From Eubacteriaceae bacterium (lineage in GTDB: Bacteria > Bacillota > Clostridia > Eubacteriales > Anaerofustaceae), in assembly GCA_009782515.1 (NCBI GenBank), contig WRIY01000004.1:1-64000 (forward strand): a stretch of DNA of 64,000 bases. Direction: 5' to 3'. Below the pieces are notes generated by a model that made no database searches, had not been told where the DNA came from, and worked only from the letters and a program-made list of their open reading frames with translations. Both the position numbers and the translations under genes were made by a program. This document shows positions 7,840 through 15,650 of this stretch, in pieces (position 1 is the first letter of the stretch; each line of letters begins with the position of its first letter).

Positions 7840-9192
7840 TCATAATTGTTGCTTAATTGCCGAAAAGCTTTCAACTGCGCCGCTGATGCCTGAGGCGTGT
7901 ACGCCTGCTTCGGTTATGCTTAAAACAGCATCGCTTGATGCATTGGCTCTTGAGCCTCCTGTCAGGCTTAGCGCATACATATCAGCCTGCTGCATGCCAA
8001 GTTTTCCTGCAAGATCATTTATTGTTATATTGCCTCCATTTTTTTCAATAATATTTTCAAGGCTAGCAAAAGATGCCCGACCTATCTGAAATGACTCTAT
8101 GCGCTTAACCATCATGCCTTCAGGCAGGTTAGGCCCAACATACATTGGCAGCATTTCTTCTTCTCCGCTGATCACAATGTATTGCTGCTCAAAAGTCTCT
8201 TTCTTTTCTGATCTCTTCCAGCCATCGAAAGCATCAATGTATATAAAGCTATATTCTTCATCAGCTGCATATTTGCTGATTAAGCTTGAGATCTTAAAAG
8301 CTTCATTAGCCTGGCCGCCATGGTCATAGGGCTCTTTGGCGATGCCGGGCTCTAAAGCGACGGCCTCAAGAAAATAGCAGGACAATGCTTGCGCACGCTC
8401 TGTTTCGCTGGCGCCGAGCAGCTCAATTTTTGAGAGAAACTTGCACCAGTATGCAGCCCGCTCATCAGGGATAATGGTTCTGGGCCATTCGGGCGAGCCA
8501 TTCACCTCATATGCAATGTAAATATCGCGATCCTGCATCATGGAGTCCGGGATGCTTACAGAGTATCCATCTGTTGCTTCGGCATAAAGCGAAATAAAGT
8601 CTTTTTGCGAAACGCCAAAAGAATTCAGCACTTCCTCCAGGAGAGCAGCTTTTGCATTAACCTCATTCGTTTCGCCCGAAGAGCTCACAGAGGTGGCTGT
8701 AACTTCGTGCATGGGGAATTCTGTTCTCAGCTGGTGTCCGGTAAGCTCTATGCCCCCCTGGCCCAAGCCCGAAAAGACAATCACCGCATCGTTTGATGAA
8801 GCCTCTTTTGGAGTGTAGCCCAGCTTTTGCAGGTCTCCGCCGGCTTGTTCAACAGCATCTGCTGCAGCTTCAAGAATAGCCTGGGATGTTATTGTTGCGC
8901 CGGATATCGCATCAATGCCAAGCGCCTGCATTTGAACAATTGCTTCAAACATTGGCTGAATAACCTCAGCCGCATATTCTGCAGTCTCGTTATGTGAAAT
9001 AGCCTCAAAGCCGAAAATATCTCCGTGGCCGGAGACAGTAAGGCTTATTTCCACCTGCCCGCCATAGCCTGTGCCAATGCCAGTGTACTTGCCCGCTTTA
9101 AGGCCAAGGCTCTTTTTGGTGCAAGCGCACAGGCCAAACAGCAACGCAATTAAAACGGCATACGCCGCTAATCGCTTTTTGTATGGGTTCAT
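7840..9192 (-). CDS. Lipoprotein with FMN-binding domain and sulfite-oxidase-like repeats
   Basis: A 450-residue exported lipoprotein. The signal peptide ends in a lipobox with the acylated cysteine probably at C24 (LCAC, an unusual Cys at -2). Residues about 35-118 form an FMN-binding domain with the flavinylation motif D94-A-I-S-G-A-T100. The rest contains two degenerate units resembling the Moco-binding domain of sulfite oxidase: about 135-255, with the DGYSVSIP strand, and about 275-370, with DAFDGWKRS. No conserved Moco-ligand cysteine is apparent. It lies 6 nt after the next lipoprotein gene, which has the same fold. It probably carries electrons or scaffolds at the outer face of the membrane; the fold assignment of the second unit is tentative. 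Confidence 0.7.
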   Translation of the reverse strand: MNPYKKRLAAYAVLIALLFGLCACTKKSLGLKAGKYTGIGTGYGGQVEISLTVSGHGDIFGFEAISHNETAEYAAEVIQPMFEAIVQMQALGIDAISGATITSQAILEAAADAVEQAGGDLQKLGYTPKEASSNDAVIVFSGLGQGGIELTGHQLRTEFPMHEVTATSVSSSGETNEVNAKAALLEEVLNSFGVSQKDFISLYAEATDGYSVSIPDSMMQDRDIYIAYEVNGSPEWPRTIIPDERAAYWCKFLSKIELLGASETERAQALSCYFLEAVALEPGIAKEPYDHGGQANEAFKISSLISKYAADEEYSFIYIDAFDGWKRSEKKETFEQQYIVISGEEEMLPMYVGPNLPEGMMVKRIESFQIGRASFASLENIIEKNGGNITINDLAGKLGMQQADMYALSLTGGSRANASSDAVLSITEAGVHASGISGAVESFSAIKQQL

Positions 9193-9198
9193 GCCGGC

Positions 9199-9750
9199 CT
9201 AATTGACCACGAGCTTTTCCAGGTCTTTAATAAATTGGTTGCCGGACCCGGTTTTTGGGCTAAGCCTGATAGGCTGGCCTCCTTCGTATGGCACGCCATC
9301 AAGCAGGTAGCTTATAAGCGTGTCATCTGCCATTGCAACTTCAACAGGTATTTCTGATGAATATCCGTCAGCTGCAACTGCCTCAACGCTTTGCGCCGGC
9401 TCGGCCCCTGCCAGCGCCAAAACATCCTTTAGCAAAATGCCTGTGTATGTGCTGGTCGTTGACTCCCCATTTTTATTCGTTATTGTCATCTCAACGCTGT
9501 GCTCAGTAAGCAAAGCGCACTCAGCGGCAGTAATGGCAATCTCCTGGCCGTTTGCCTGCACTATTATAGACCACTCTGTGCTGGGCAGGCTTGCCTCGCC
9601 TTCGCCTTGCTGTGTTTGGCTGCTTTGATCCGCGTCTTCTTCTTTTTCGTCCTCTTTATTTTGGGTTGGAGCGCTGGAGCACCCTGCAAATAGTAGGAGA
9701 AATGATAGTGCAAGAACCAAAAATGTGGTTATTGCCTTCTTGTTTTTCAT
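9199..9750 (-). CDS. Lipoprotein with sulfite-oxidase-like (molybdopterin-binding type) domain
   Basis: A 183-residue lipoprotein; the lipobox LFAGC places the acylated cysteine near residue 25, followed by an acidic Gln/Glu-rich linker. The C-terminal ~120 residues match the oxidoreductase molybdopterin-binding domain (PF00174-like): YTGILLKDVLALAGA, then DGYSSEIP, then PIRLSP. The conserved Moco-ligand cysteine is not present, as in other short stand-alone members, so the domain may bind something else. ATG 9750 was chosen for its GAGGTG box (9757-9762); an ATG 24 nt upstream has none. It forms a pair with the FMN-binding lipoprotein downstream. Confidence 0.75.
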   Translation of the reverse strand: MKNKKAITTFLVLALSFLLLFAGCSSAPTQNKEDEKEEDADQSSQTQQGEGEASLPSTEWSIIVQANGQEIAITAAECALLTEHSVEMTITNKNGESTTSTYTGILLKDVLALAGAEPAQSVEAVAADGYSSEIPVEVAMADDTLISYLLDGVPYEGGQPIRLSPKTGSGNQFIKDLEKLVVN

Positions 9751-9777
9751 TGTTTCACCTCTTGTCTGCTGCATAAA

Positions 9778-9808
9778 TTAAGCGTGTGGGCGAAGCCCAC
9801 ACGCTTAA
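9778..9808 (-). other. 13-bp perfect hairpin between the AOR gene and the lipoprotein genes
   Basis: TTAAGCGTGTGGG (9778-9790) and CCCACACGCTTAA (9796-9808) form a perfect 13-bp stem. On the minus strand the hairpin is followed by AATTTATG and then by the lipoprotein ribosome binding site. It could be a weak terminator after the AOR gene or an mRNA-stabilising element at the 5' end of the lipoprotein messages. Confidence 0.65.
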
Positions 9809-9986
9809 AAAAACCCTTAAGCAATGAACTTCTTCTCGATCATGGAAAGAAATACAGTTTCCCGTAAAACTCATTGGCCAGCAGCCATAGCGCTATGCCT
9901 TAGGCTGGTAGGCTCGAAGTTTGCTATTTATATCCTAGGGAACGTCTTCCCTTATAGTGTTGAGTGGTTAATTGCGTTCTTTGCAG
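9809..9986 (-). other. Structured intergenic stretch after the AOR gene
   Basis: No gene of recognisable type is present. On the minus strand there is a hairpin AGGGAA-GACG-TTCCCT (about 9937-9952) and further complementary segments. It could be leader RNA for the lipoprotein genes. A molybdenum- or tungsten-cofactor riboswitch would fit the context, but its consensus was not recognised. Confidence 0.3.
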
Positions 9987-11870
9987 TTATGCGCCGGGCG
10001 CTCCGGGGAACTGCGGCGCCGGGTAGAGCTCGGCGATTGCTTCATCGAAACCGCCCAGGTGCTCAAGAGTCTGCCTTAGCGGGACTCCATCGCCATCCCA
10101 TCCAATAGCGTTAAAGAAGTTGTCAGCAAGCTTTTCAACATCGATAACATTGCCGGCGATTGGGCCTTCAGTTGGCGGAGGCGCTGCGGTAAAGCGCGGC
10201 GAAAGCGTGAAGTCTTTTCTTCTCAAGCCTTCCCTGACATTGAACAGGGCTCGCATGTTATACATTCTCATGCCCAGATCAATAGAGTCAGCTTTTGAAT
10301 AGTTAAACCCTGTCACAGCGTTTATCAGATCAAGCAATCCTCCGGGAGGGGTGCACATGCCGCCAAAGAGGCAGTAGCCTGAGCTGTTGGTAAGCTCAGT
10401 GTCAGCAACGCCCAGCTTGTCCTGGTGGCCGGTTGATGAATAGTCTATGCCGCCAGCAGGAACTTGCACTCCCATGCCGATTCCGCCTTTGACGTGCCTG
10501 CCAGGCGTAGGATCATACTTATATGTCCTGGAAAGGCCGTAGCCAAGCCGTGAATCGTGCTGAGGCTCCTCAATGCCCGATGCCACTACCAGGAACTCTT
10601 CGCCTTTTCCGAAATGCTTTGCAGCAGCTTGTGTGCCTTTGGCAAGTATTGCTCCGACTCCTTCGCCTTTTCCTATCTTTTCAGTCAGCGCAATGATGGC
10701 ATCGGCATTGCCCCATTTTAGGTCAATGCCATCTAAATCGTCCAAGGTTAGGGCGCCTTCATTGTAGGCTTCCATTGCCCAGGCGACTATTGATCCGGCT
10801 GAAATGGTGTCAAGGCCGTATGCATTGCATATTTCATTGCAGATAAAGATGCATTCTGCATCTGTGTTGAGCAGCATTGAGCCAAATGAGGCCATTGTCT
10901 CGTACTCCGGCCTCGGGGCGTGCGAGAGGTCCCATCCGCGCGTTCCTTCTGTATAGTTATGGAAAGCTCCACACCCAAGCGGGCAGTTGGCGCATGAGTA
11001 CTTCGCTGTTTTAAACTTGTCAATGCCAATAGACGAAATAGCCATTGAAGCTTCCTGGCCTGCATAGTCTACAACCCCTGCGCCACTCCAGTTCTTAATG
11101 CCTGAGTCGCCATTCTGCGTAGAGTTGTTGTATAGCATGCCTGTTCCGAAGGTGCCAAAGCCGTCAGCCATCATCTTGCCGGGGCCTTTCATGAATTCGG
11201 AAATAGCGCGGTTGCATTCAGTCAGCTTTGCTGAATCTGCAACTTCAACTGAAAGGCTTCCGGATACAACAATGGCTTTTAGTTTTTTGGAGCCCATGAC
11301 AGCGCCGGTGCCGCCTCTGCCTGCAGCCCTGTGCCCATCATTCATTACAGCAGCAACGTTTGAAAGGCTCTCGCCAGCAGGGCCTACAAGGGCGACGTTG
11401 ATCTTGTCGCCATGGATTTTTTTGAAGTACTCTTCTGTTTCCTCTGTCTTTAGCCCCCAGGCTTCAGTAGCATCCAGTATTTGGGCTTTTCCCTCATCTA
11501 TAAAGATATATACAGGGGTTTCTGAAATCCCGTTTACAAAGACAGCGTCAAATCCGGCATGCTTAAGCGCCGGCCCAAAGAACCCTCCGGAGTTGGCGTC
11601 ATTCCATCCGCCAGTTACCGGGGATTTTGATACGACAGTATACCGCCCTGAAAAAAATGCCCTGGTTCCGGTGAGCGGCCCGGTGACGATCCCGAACATG
11701 CTTTCCTCTGCGAACGCATCGCAGTCTTTTGGCATGTTTTCGTACAGTACCTTTGCCCCTAACGATGGCCCGCCCAGGAAATTCCTGGCGTCGCTTTCGC
11801 TTAAAGGCCTGTCCTCAAGCGTCCTCTCAGACAGGTTGGCAAAGAGCATCTTGCCCATATAGCCAAACAT
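9987..11870 (-). CDS. aor: Aldehyde:ferredoxin oxidoreductase (tungsten/molybdenum pterin enzyme)
   Basis: A 627-residue cytoplasmic enzyme of the AOR family, full length. It oxidises aldehydes to acids and passes electrons to ferredoxin. The 4Fe-4S ligands appear as C293-x2-C296-x3-C300 (CANCPLGC) plus C500. The N-terminal domain has the expected glycine-rich pterin-contact segments: SGRYTVVSKSP (about 74-84), SGGFFGP (about 94-100) and RAAGRGGTGAVMGSK (about 181-195). PEYET (321-325) supplies the ExxE-type region. The usual Asp before the fourth cysteine is replaced (NSSGYC). A strong AGGAAAGGAG box precedes the ATG. Two redox lipoproteins lie downstream on the same strand. The aldehyde substrate is unknown. 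Confidence 0.92.
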   Translation of the reverse strand: MFGYMGKMLFANLSERTLEDRPLSESDARNFLGGPSLGAKVLYENMPKDCDAFAEESMFGIVTGPLTGTRAFFSGRYTVVSKSPVTGGWNDANSGGFFGPALKHAGFDAVFVNGISETPVYIFIDEGKAQILDATEAWGLKTEETEEYFKKIHGDKINVALVGPAGESLSNVAAVMNDGHRAAGRGGTGAVMGSKKLKAIVVSGSLSVEVADSAKLTECNRAISEFMKGPGKMMADGFGTFGTGMLYNNSTQNGDSGIKNWSGAGVVDYAGQEASMAISSIGIDKFKTAKYSCANCPLGCGAFHNYTEGTRGWDLSHAPRPEYETMASFGSMLLNTDAECIFICNEICNAYGLDTISAGSIVAWAMEAYNEGALTLDDLDGIDLKWGNADAIIALTEKIGKGEGVGAILAKGTQAAAKHFGKGEEFLVVASGIEEPQHDSRLGYGLSRTYKYDPTPGRHVKGGIGMGVQVPAGGIDYSSTGHQDKLGVADTELTNSSGYCLFGGMCTPPGGLLDLINAVTGFNYSKADSIDLGMRMYNMRALFNVREGLRRKDFTLSPRFTAAPPPTEGPIAGNVIDVEKLADNFFNAIGWDGDGVPLRQTLEHLGGFDEAIAELYPAPQFPGAPGA

Positions 11871-12150
11871 AAAATTGCTCCTTTCCTGATCTTTTGTTGC
11901 TGTGGGCTATTGCTTGCCACTTAAATGAATATTGTCCATTAAAGAGGCCTTATGCAGCTTTTTGTTATTAACGACAATTTTATTTTAGCATAAATGGCTA
12001 GTAATTCACGGCTCAATTAGCAAAATCAAGTGCTATTAATTCAATATTCCAGCGCGCTTATTAGGCGCATGAGCTAAGAAATGGAATGCACTCTGTTGAA
12101 TAGATAATTGATAAGTTTCAAATAATAGCTTCTGTAAGGAGAAATTTTAT
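11871..12150. promoter_or_regulatory. Divergent promoter region of the AOR gene and the Ser-rich gene
   Basis: A 280-bp AT-rich spacer separates two divergent genes. On the minus strand a TAAAAT-like -10 word lies near 11985-11990, and AGGAAAGGAG precedes the AOR start. On the plus strand TAAGGAG precedes the Ser-rich gene. No -35 box with good spacing was found. Confidence 0.35.
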
Positions 12151-12588
12151 ATGAAAAACAATAGCAATAAGCCAAGGCGGAACTCATCCTTTTTCTCATC
12201 ATCCACCAGGCGCACAAGCAGCTCTATGCCGACTGAGCCAATCTCTCTAAGCGACCCGGAATCCATGCTTTATGTTCCAGGCCACAACCCGGCAGTCCAG
12301 TTGCCAGTTGAGAGGCTCATAGACCCTTCACAGCTTTCAAAGCATTCAAGATCTACACAGCAAAAAATCAACCAGTCACTGTCATCAGGCTCAAGGCAAG
12401 GCGTTTCCGGCTCAAGCATTTCCGGATCAAGCGTTTCAAGATCAGGCGTTTCCGGATCAAGCTTCTCAGGATCGTCCAGAAGCTCAAGCCCATCTTATGG
12501 CTCAAGCAGCTCAAGCAGCTCGAGCTCCTCGAGATCAGGCAGAGGATCAAGCTCTTCCAAGCCAGGCAGCAGGAAAAGCCCCTACTAA
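12151..12588 (+). CDS. Serine/arginine-rich low-complexity protein
   Basis: A 145-residue hydrophilic protein of unrecognised function with an excellent ribosome binding site (GTAAGGAG, 9 nt before the ATG) and its own strong terminator, so it is very likely real. Residues about 1-35 are Ser/Arg/Asn-rich. Residues 36-70 contain the only ordinary sequence (MLYVPGHNPAVQLPVE). From about 76 onward it is a degenerate GSS/SGS repeat with scattered Arg and a run of ten serines. There is no signal peptide or membrane segment. It is probably disordered and might bind nucleic acid or be a Ser/Arg-type phosphorylation substrate, but no function can be assigned. Confidence 0.75.
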   Translation: MKNNSNKPRRNSSFFSSSTRRTSSSMPTEPISLSDPESMLYVPGHNPAVQLPVERLIDPSQLSKHSRSTQQKINQSLSSGSRQGVSGSSISGSSVSRSGVSGSSFSGSSRSSSPSYGSSSSSSSSSSRSGRGSSSSKPGSRKSPY

Positions 12589-12666
12589 ACTAAATACAAT
12601 GCACAAAAGCAAAATTGCTGGCTTTTGCCGCTGTCTGCAATTCATATGTGGCCATGCAGCATAAGC

Positions 12667-12708
12667 AAAAGGCAAAAAGCGCAAACATCAGCGCTTTTTG
12701 CCTTTTTT
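12667..12708. terminator. Strong bidirectional intrinsic terminator
   Basis: A 16-bp perfect stem (12667-12682 with 12691-12706) and an 8-nt loop are followed by a T-run on the plus strand; the minus-strand reading also ends in TTTT. It lies between the convergent Ser-rich gene and the NadE-like gene and serves both. Confidence 0.93.
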
Positions 12709-12739
12709 GGCTATGAAAAGCTTAGTTTTTGTATTTTGG

Positions 12740-14500
12740 CTATGCGCCAGCGCCAAACAGGAATGCTGTCGGGCCATTGCCATTGCTGTTTGCATTTTTC
12801 GCAGCGCTTTTAGATATGAGCTCTTCTATGCTCTCTGCTATTTCTTCTGCTGAGTAAGTTTGCCCAAAAGCGTGCTCTGCAAGGAAAGCTATCTTCTCCG
12901 GGCTGTCTCCGCAGCTGGCAAAGCAGTGCAAAATGAAGTCGCGCAGGTAGCCAATCTCCGGCTCATCTGCATTCTCATGCCCGAAAGCCATTATTGCTTC
13001 GATGGATTCCCTTACAGCGCTGATTGGGTGCATTTTTGCATGAAGCCCAAGAAGCATTCTGACCACGCTCTTAGGCAGCGAGCAGTTAACGCTGTAGTGG
13101 CACTTAATGCCGCGTTTGCCAATTGCGCTGTCGCTAAGGTCTTCTGTCCCGACGATAATGGCGCTGTGCTCCCGCGCAATGCAATTAATCGCATATTCCT
13201 CTGCCCATGCGAGCGCATTTGCATATTCTGCGGCGCTGTCGTTTCCAATAGCTTCCACTCCCGCTTGCGCAAGAAGCGAAACGTCAGCGTGATGGGTGCT
13301 GCAGCCTAGCGCGTCAGCAAGGTTTTTTACGCTTAAATAGCTGTCGCTGGCCAGATCGCTTCCCAATGCATTAACTGCAAGGACAGCATCCTTTCGATAC
13401 TTTCCGAGAATGTCTGACGCTTCGCAGGCAGCAATAAGCGCCAGAGCCGACCCTTCAGCGCTGTTAAGGCTTACCAGCATCTTCTCTGCGCCTTTTAGCT
13501 CAAACTTGCCTGCGAGCCCATGGGCCTGAATCAGGCTGGCCATTTTAAGCGCATCTTCCGGGTTTGGCTGGCCGTGTTGGGCTAAATAGGGGTGGGTGCT
13601 AATGTGCCTGGCCAGGCCCGTTTGCATAGGGGCTACAGAAGTGCTGATTCGAATGCTGCCGGGCTCGCTTGAATATGAGCATTTTAGCCTGGCAGTATCC
13701 AGGCGCTTTATATCGATGTCAGCATATATTATCTGTTCGCTGCTAAAAGCAGCGTTTTCTGAAAGCATCTCAGCATTCTCGGCGATTATGCTGTATCCGG
13801 ATGGCAGCAGGCTGGCATCAGTGCTTTCCTCAAGGCCGCTTGAGCTTATATATGCGCTTATGGTCCGGCCTGAATGAAGGCAAACGCTGTTTTTCCATCT
13901 CTCTTGCATGCCGACAACAGCCGGCACTGTGCAAGGGTTCGCAATGATCACAGCGCCCATTTTAGACAGAGCCGCTGATTCAGGCGATGCGCTTAGCAGG
14001 CTGTTTCCCACTTCAATGCCGCAAAGTGCGCCTTTTATCGAGAAGAGAAGCTCTCTGCCGAAGAAAAAGCCCTTGTCTGTTTGGCATGCCGGCTCCATAT
14101 ATTCGCTGAAAGCACAGGATCGCTCCACTTCATAAGCGCTTGGCACGATCCCTTTTACCTTGCCGTCTGACAGAAAAGCGGCTGCGTTGTAAAGCCTGTC
14201 CAAGTGGCGGTAAGCAAGCCCGACTACCAGTGCGCAGTTGATCTCGCTGGTTGCTTCAGCAAGCAAAAGCAGCGCTCTTTGCGTTTCGCTGAAAATCTCA
14301 TCATTAGCAGCGCCCATGCCCGGGGATATCGCTCCGCTTAAAGACAGCTCCGGAAATACGGCAAGGCTGGCGCCTTCAGATGAGGCAAGGATGTAGGAGC
14401 GCATTATGCGCTTTGCGTTGCCAAGGGGATCTTTGTGCTTAGTGCCTATTCGTGCAGCAGCAACTCTTATGTATGATTCATAGGGCTGAAAATTTGCCAT
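12740..14500 (-). CDS. NAD synthetase-like protein with degenerate glutaminase and ligase sites
   Basis: A 586-residue protein with the full two-domain layout of glutamine-dependent NAD+ synthetase (NadE): a nitrilase-type amidase domain (about 1-290) then an ATP pyrophosphatase domain (about 315-570). Family landmarks survive, for example FPELSLSG (E51), GTEDLSDSAIG (451-461) and VNCSLPKSVVR (471-481). The catalytic residues do not: the amidase Lys is Ser (VPS, S121), the nucleophilic Cys is Gly (GIEVG, G165), and the PP-loop SGGxDS reads NSAEGS (346-351). The usual C-terminal SCLPDGPK-type segment is also missing. The frame is intact and a GAGAGG box precedes the ATG, so this looks like a maintained pseudoenzyme rather than a decaying gene. 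The role is unknown. Confidence 0.8.
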   Translation of the reverse strand: MANFQPYESYIRVAAARIGTKHKDPLGNAKRIMRSYILASSEGASLAVFPELSLSGAISPGMGAANDEIFSETQRALLLLAEATSEINCALVVGLAYRHLDRLYNAAAFLSDGKVKGIVPSAYEVERSCAFSEYMEPACQTDKGFFFGRELLFSIKGALCGIEVGNSLLSASPESAALSKMGAVIIANPCTVPAVVGMQERWKNSVCLHSGRTISAYISSSGLEESTDASLLPSGYSIIAENAEMLSENAAFSSEQIIYADIDIKRLDTARLKCSYSSEPGSIRISTSVAPMQTGLARHISTHPYLAQHGQPNPEDALKMASLIQAHGLAGKFELKGAEKMLVSLNSAEGSALALIAACEASDILGKYRKDAVLAVNALGSDLASDSYLSVKNLADALGCSTHHADVSLLAQAGVEAIGNDSAAEYANALAWAEEYAINCIAREHSAIIVGTEDLSDSAIGKRGIKCHYSVNCSLPKSVVRMLLGLHAKMHPISAVRESIEAIMAFGHENADEPEIGYLRDFILHCFASCGDSPEKIAFLAEHAFGQTYSAEEIAESIEELISKSAAKNANSNGNGPTAFLFGAGA

Positions 14501-14547
14501 GGGTGCCTCTCATTTTATGCAGTTGGAACAGTAGGCAGCTTTTTAAG

Positions 14548-14568
14548 AAAAAGGCGCCTAATTGGCGC
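14548..14568 (-). terminator. Intrinsic terminator of the SUFU-domain gene
   Basis: On the minus strand GCGCC-AATTA-GGCGC is followed by CTTTTTC, 2 nt after the stop codon of the SUFU gene. The stem is short but GC-rich and well placed. Confidence 0.7.
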
Positions 14569-14569
14569 T

Positions 14570-15307
14570 TTATTCGGCTATCATATACGGCAAGGCCACA
14601 TTCTCTCTGCCTAGATCGGTAATTAGCGATGTCTTGTTGAGCGTAAAGAGCTTATAAAGCTCGTTAGCGCCATACTTCTCTTTGAAGTCAAGCTCCTCTT
14701 TGTAGATCGGCATAACAAGGTAGAAGTGTATTGAGAAATCATCCCTTAAAACAAGCGGGCTGAAACTCTTTGAAGGCTCGCTCAACAGAGCAGCGCACAT
14801 CCCTGCCCCGTTCACAAACGGCAGCATTTCTTCTCCGTTTGCAATAGTGTGGCCCCGCCCGAGCCAAGTGCGGTTCTCATGCGGGAATCTTCCAACGCCT
14901 CTAAGCAGCTTTATTGGCCAAAAGCTGTCATAAGGCACTTCATTGCCTTCCTGCTGAAAATCCCAATCTGATGGCAGCAGCATGTACAGCTCTGCGCGCT
15001 TCATATCAGTGTAAGGTGCAGGCACATGCATTGCATAGTCGCTCATGCCGCATGTATATAATACGAAATACGGGTTTTTCTTAGTTGGCTCGAGTACGCA
15101 GACATCTATATGCAGGCTGTCTGATTCCTCAATAAAGGCATAGCTTTCGCCGTTCGGGAAATGCCATTCAAAGTGCCCTGAGATCTCGCGCGAATAGTGG
15201 CTGTTTGGCTCCTCTGCCTTTGCATACTCGTTGGTTATGTAAGTTCCATAGCTGAGTGAATCCAGCCTTTGCGCAGGCCTGATTCCTCGATTATCATCAT
15301 CCATCAT
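14570..15307 (-). CDS. SUFU (suppressor of fused) domain protein
   Basis: A 245-residue protein matching the bacterial SUFU domain family (PF05076). Recognisable are CGMSDYAMHVP (about 86-96), RAELYMLLPSDWDF (about 105-118) and FWPIKLLRGVGRFPHENRTW (about 130-149) followed by LGRGHTI. Bacterial SUFU proteins are scattered, commonly found as stand-alone genes, and in many species act as immunity proteins in polymorphic toxin systems; no toxin gene is visible nearby. It is likely cytoplasmic. It lies on the same strand as the NadE-like gene but is separated from it by a terminator. Confidence 0.85.
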   Translation of the reverse strand: MMDDDNRGIRPAQRLDSLSYGTYITNEYAKAEEPNSHYSREISGHFEWHFPNGESYAFIEESDSLHIDVCVLEPTKKNPYFVLYTCGMSDYAMHVPAPYTDMKRAELYMLLPSDWDFQQEGNEVPYDSFWPIKLLRGVGRFPHENRTWLGRGHTIANGEEMLPFVNGAGMCAALLSEPSKSFSPLVLRDDFSIHFYLVMPIYKEELDFKEKYGANELYKLFTLNKTSLITDLGRENVALPYMIAE

Positions 15308-15602
15308 AGGCTTCGCCTTTCTTGTCTATTGTTAGGCTGTCTGATAATCAATATTTTACCTTCATGTTAGGCTATATAAATGGTATTTATGCCCATTTAA
15401 TATTAGATTAATCCATAATTGCCTAAATTTCCAAGCTAAAAACAGCGAGATTTCGATATTGCAAAACTTTATACTCGCGTTATATAAATTTAAGGCAGAA
15501 AAAATCCGAAAATAATATAAAGAAGCAAAAATAGTATTATGCTGTCGCGGAAATATGCAGTAAACTGCTGCATTTTGAAGAAACTTTAAATTCTCATAAT
15601 GC
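15308..15602. other. AT-rich intergenic region, no gene seen
   Basis: About 300 bp of AT-rich DNA between the metQ terminator and the start of the SUFU gene. It presumably contains the SUFU promoter. An open frame of 101 codons across it and the metQ 3' end has no ribosome binding site or coding character. Confidence 0.5.
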
Positions 15603-15635
15603 CAATAAAATAAGCCCCCGCTCCCCGCGAGGGCT
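15603..15635 (-). terminator. Intrinsic terminator of the metNIQ operon
   Basis: On the minus strand AGCCCTCGC (15635-15627), a GGGGA loop and GCGGGGGCT (15621-15613, one G-T wobble) are followed by TATTTTATT. It lies 16 nt downstream of metQ. Confidence 0.85.
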
Positions 15636-15650
15636 AAGCCGGGAAATATC

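Noticed and set aside
11098-11862. Long open frame (254 codons) antisense to the AOR gene
   Set aside because: It mirrors the third-position pattern of the AOR reading frame, has no ribosome binding site and no recognisable product.
12400-12550. CRISPR-like short repeats
   Set aside because: The repeats are irregular, in frame and coding for GSS/SGS units, without unique spacers.
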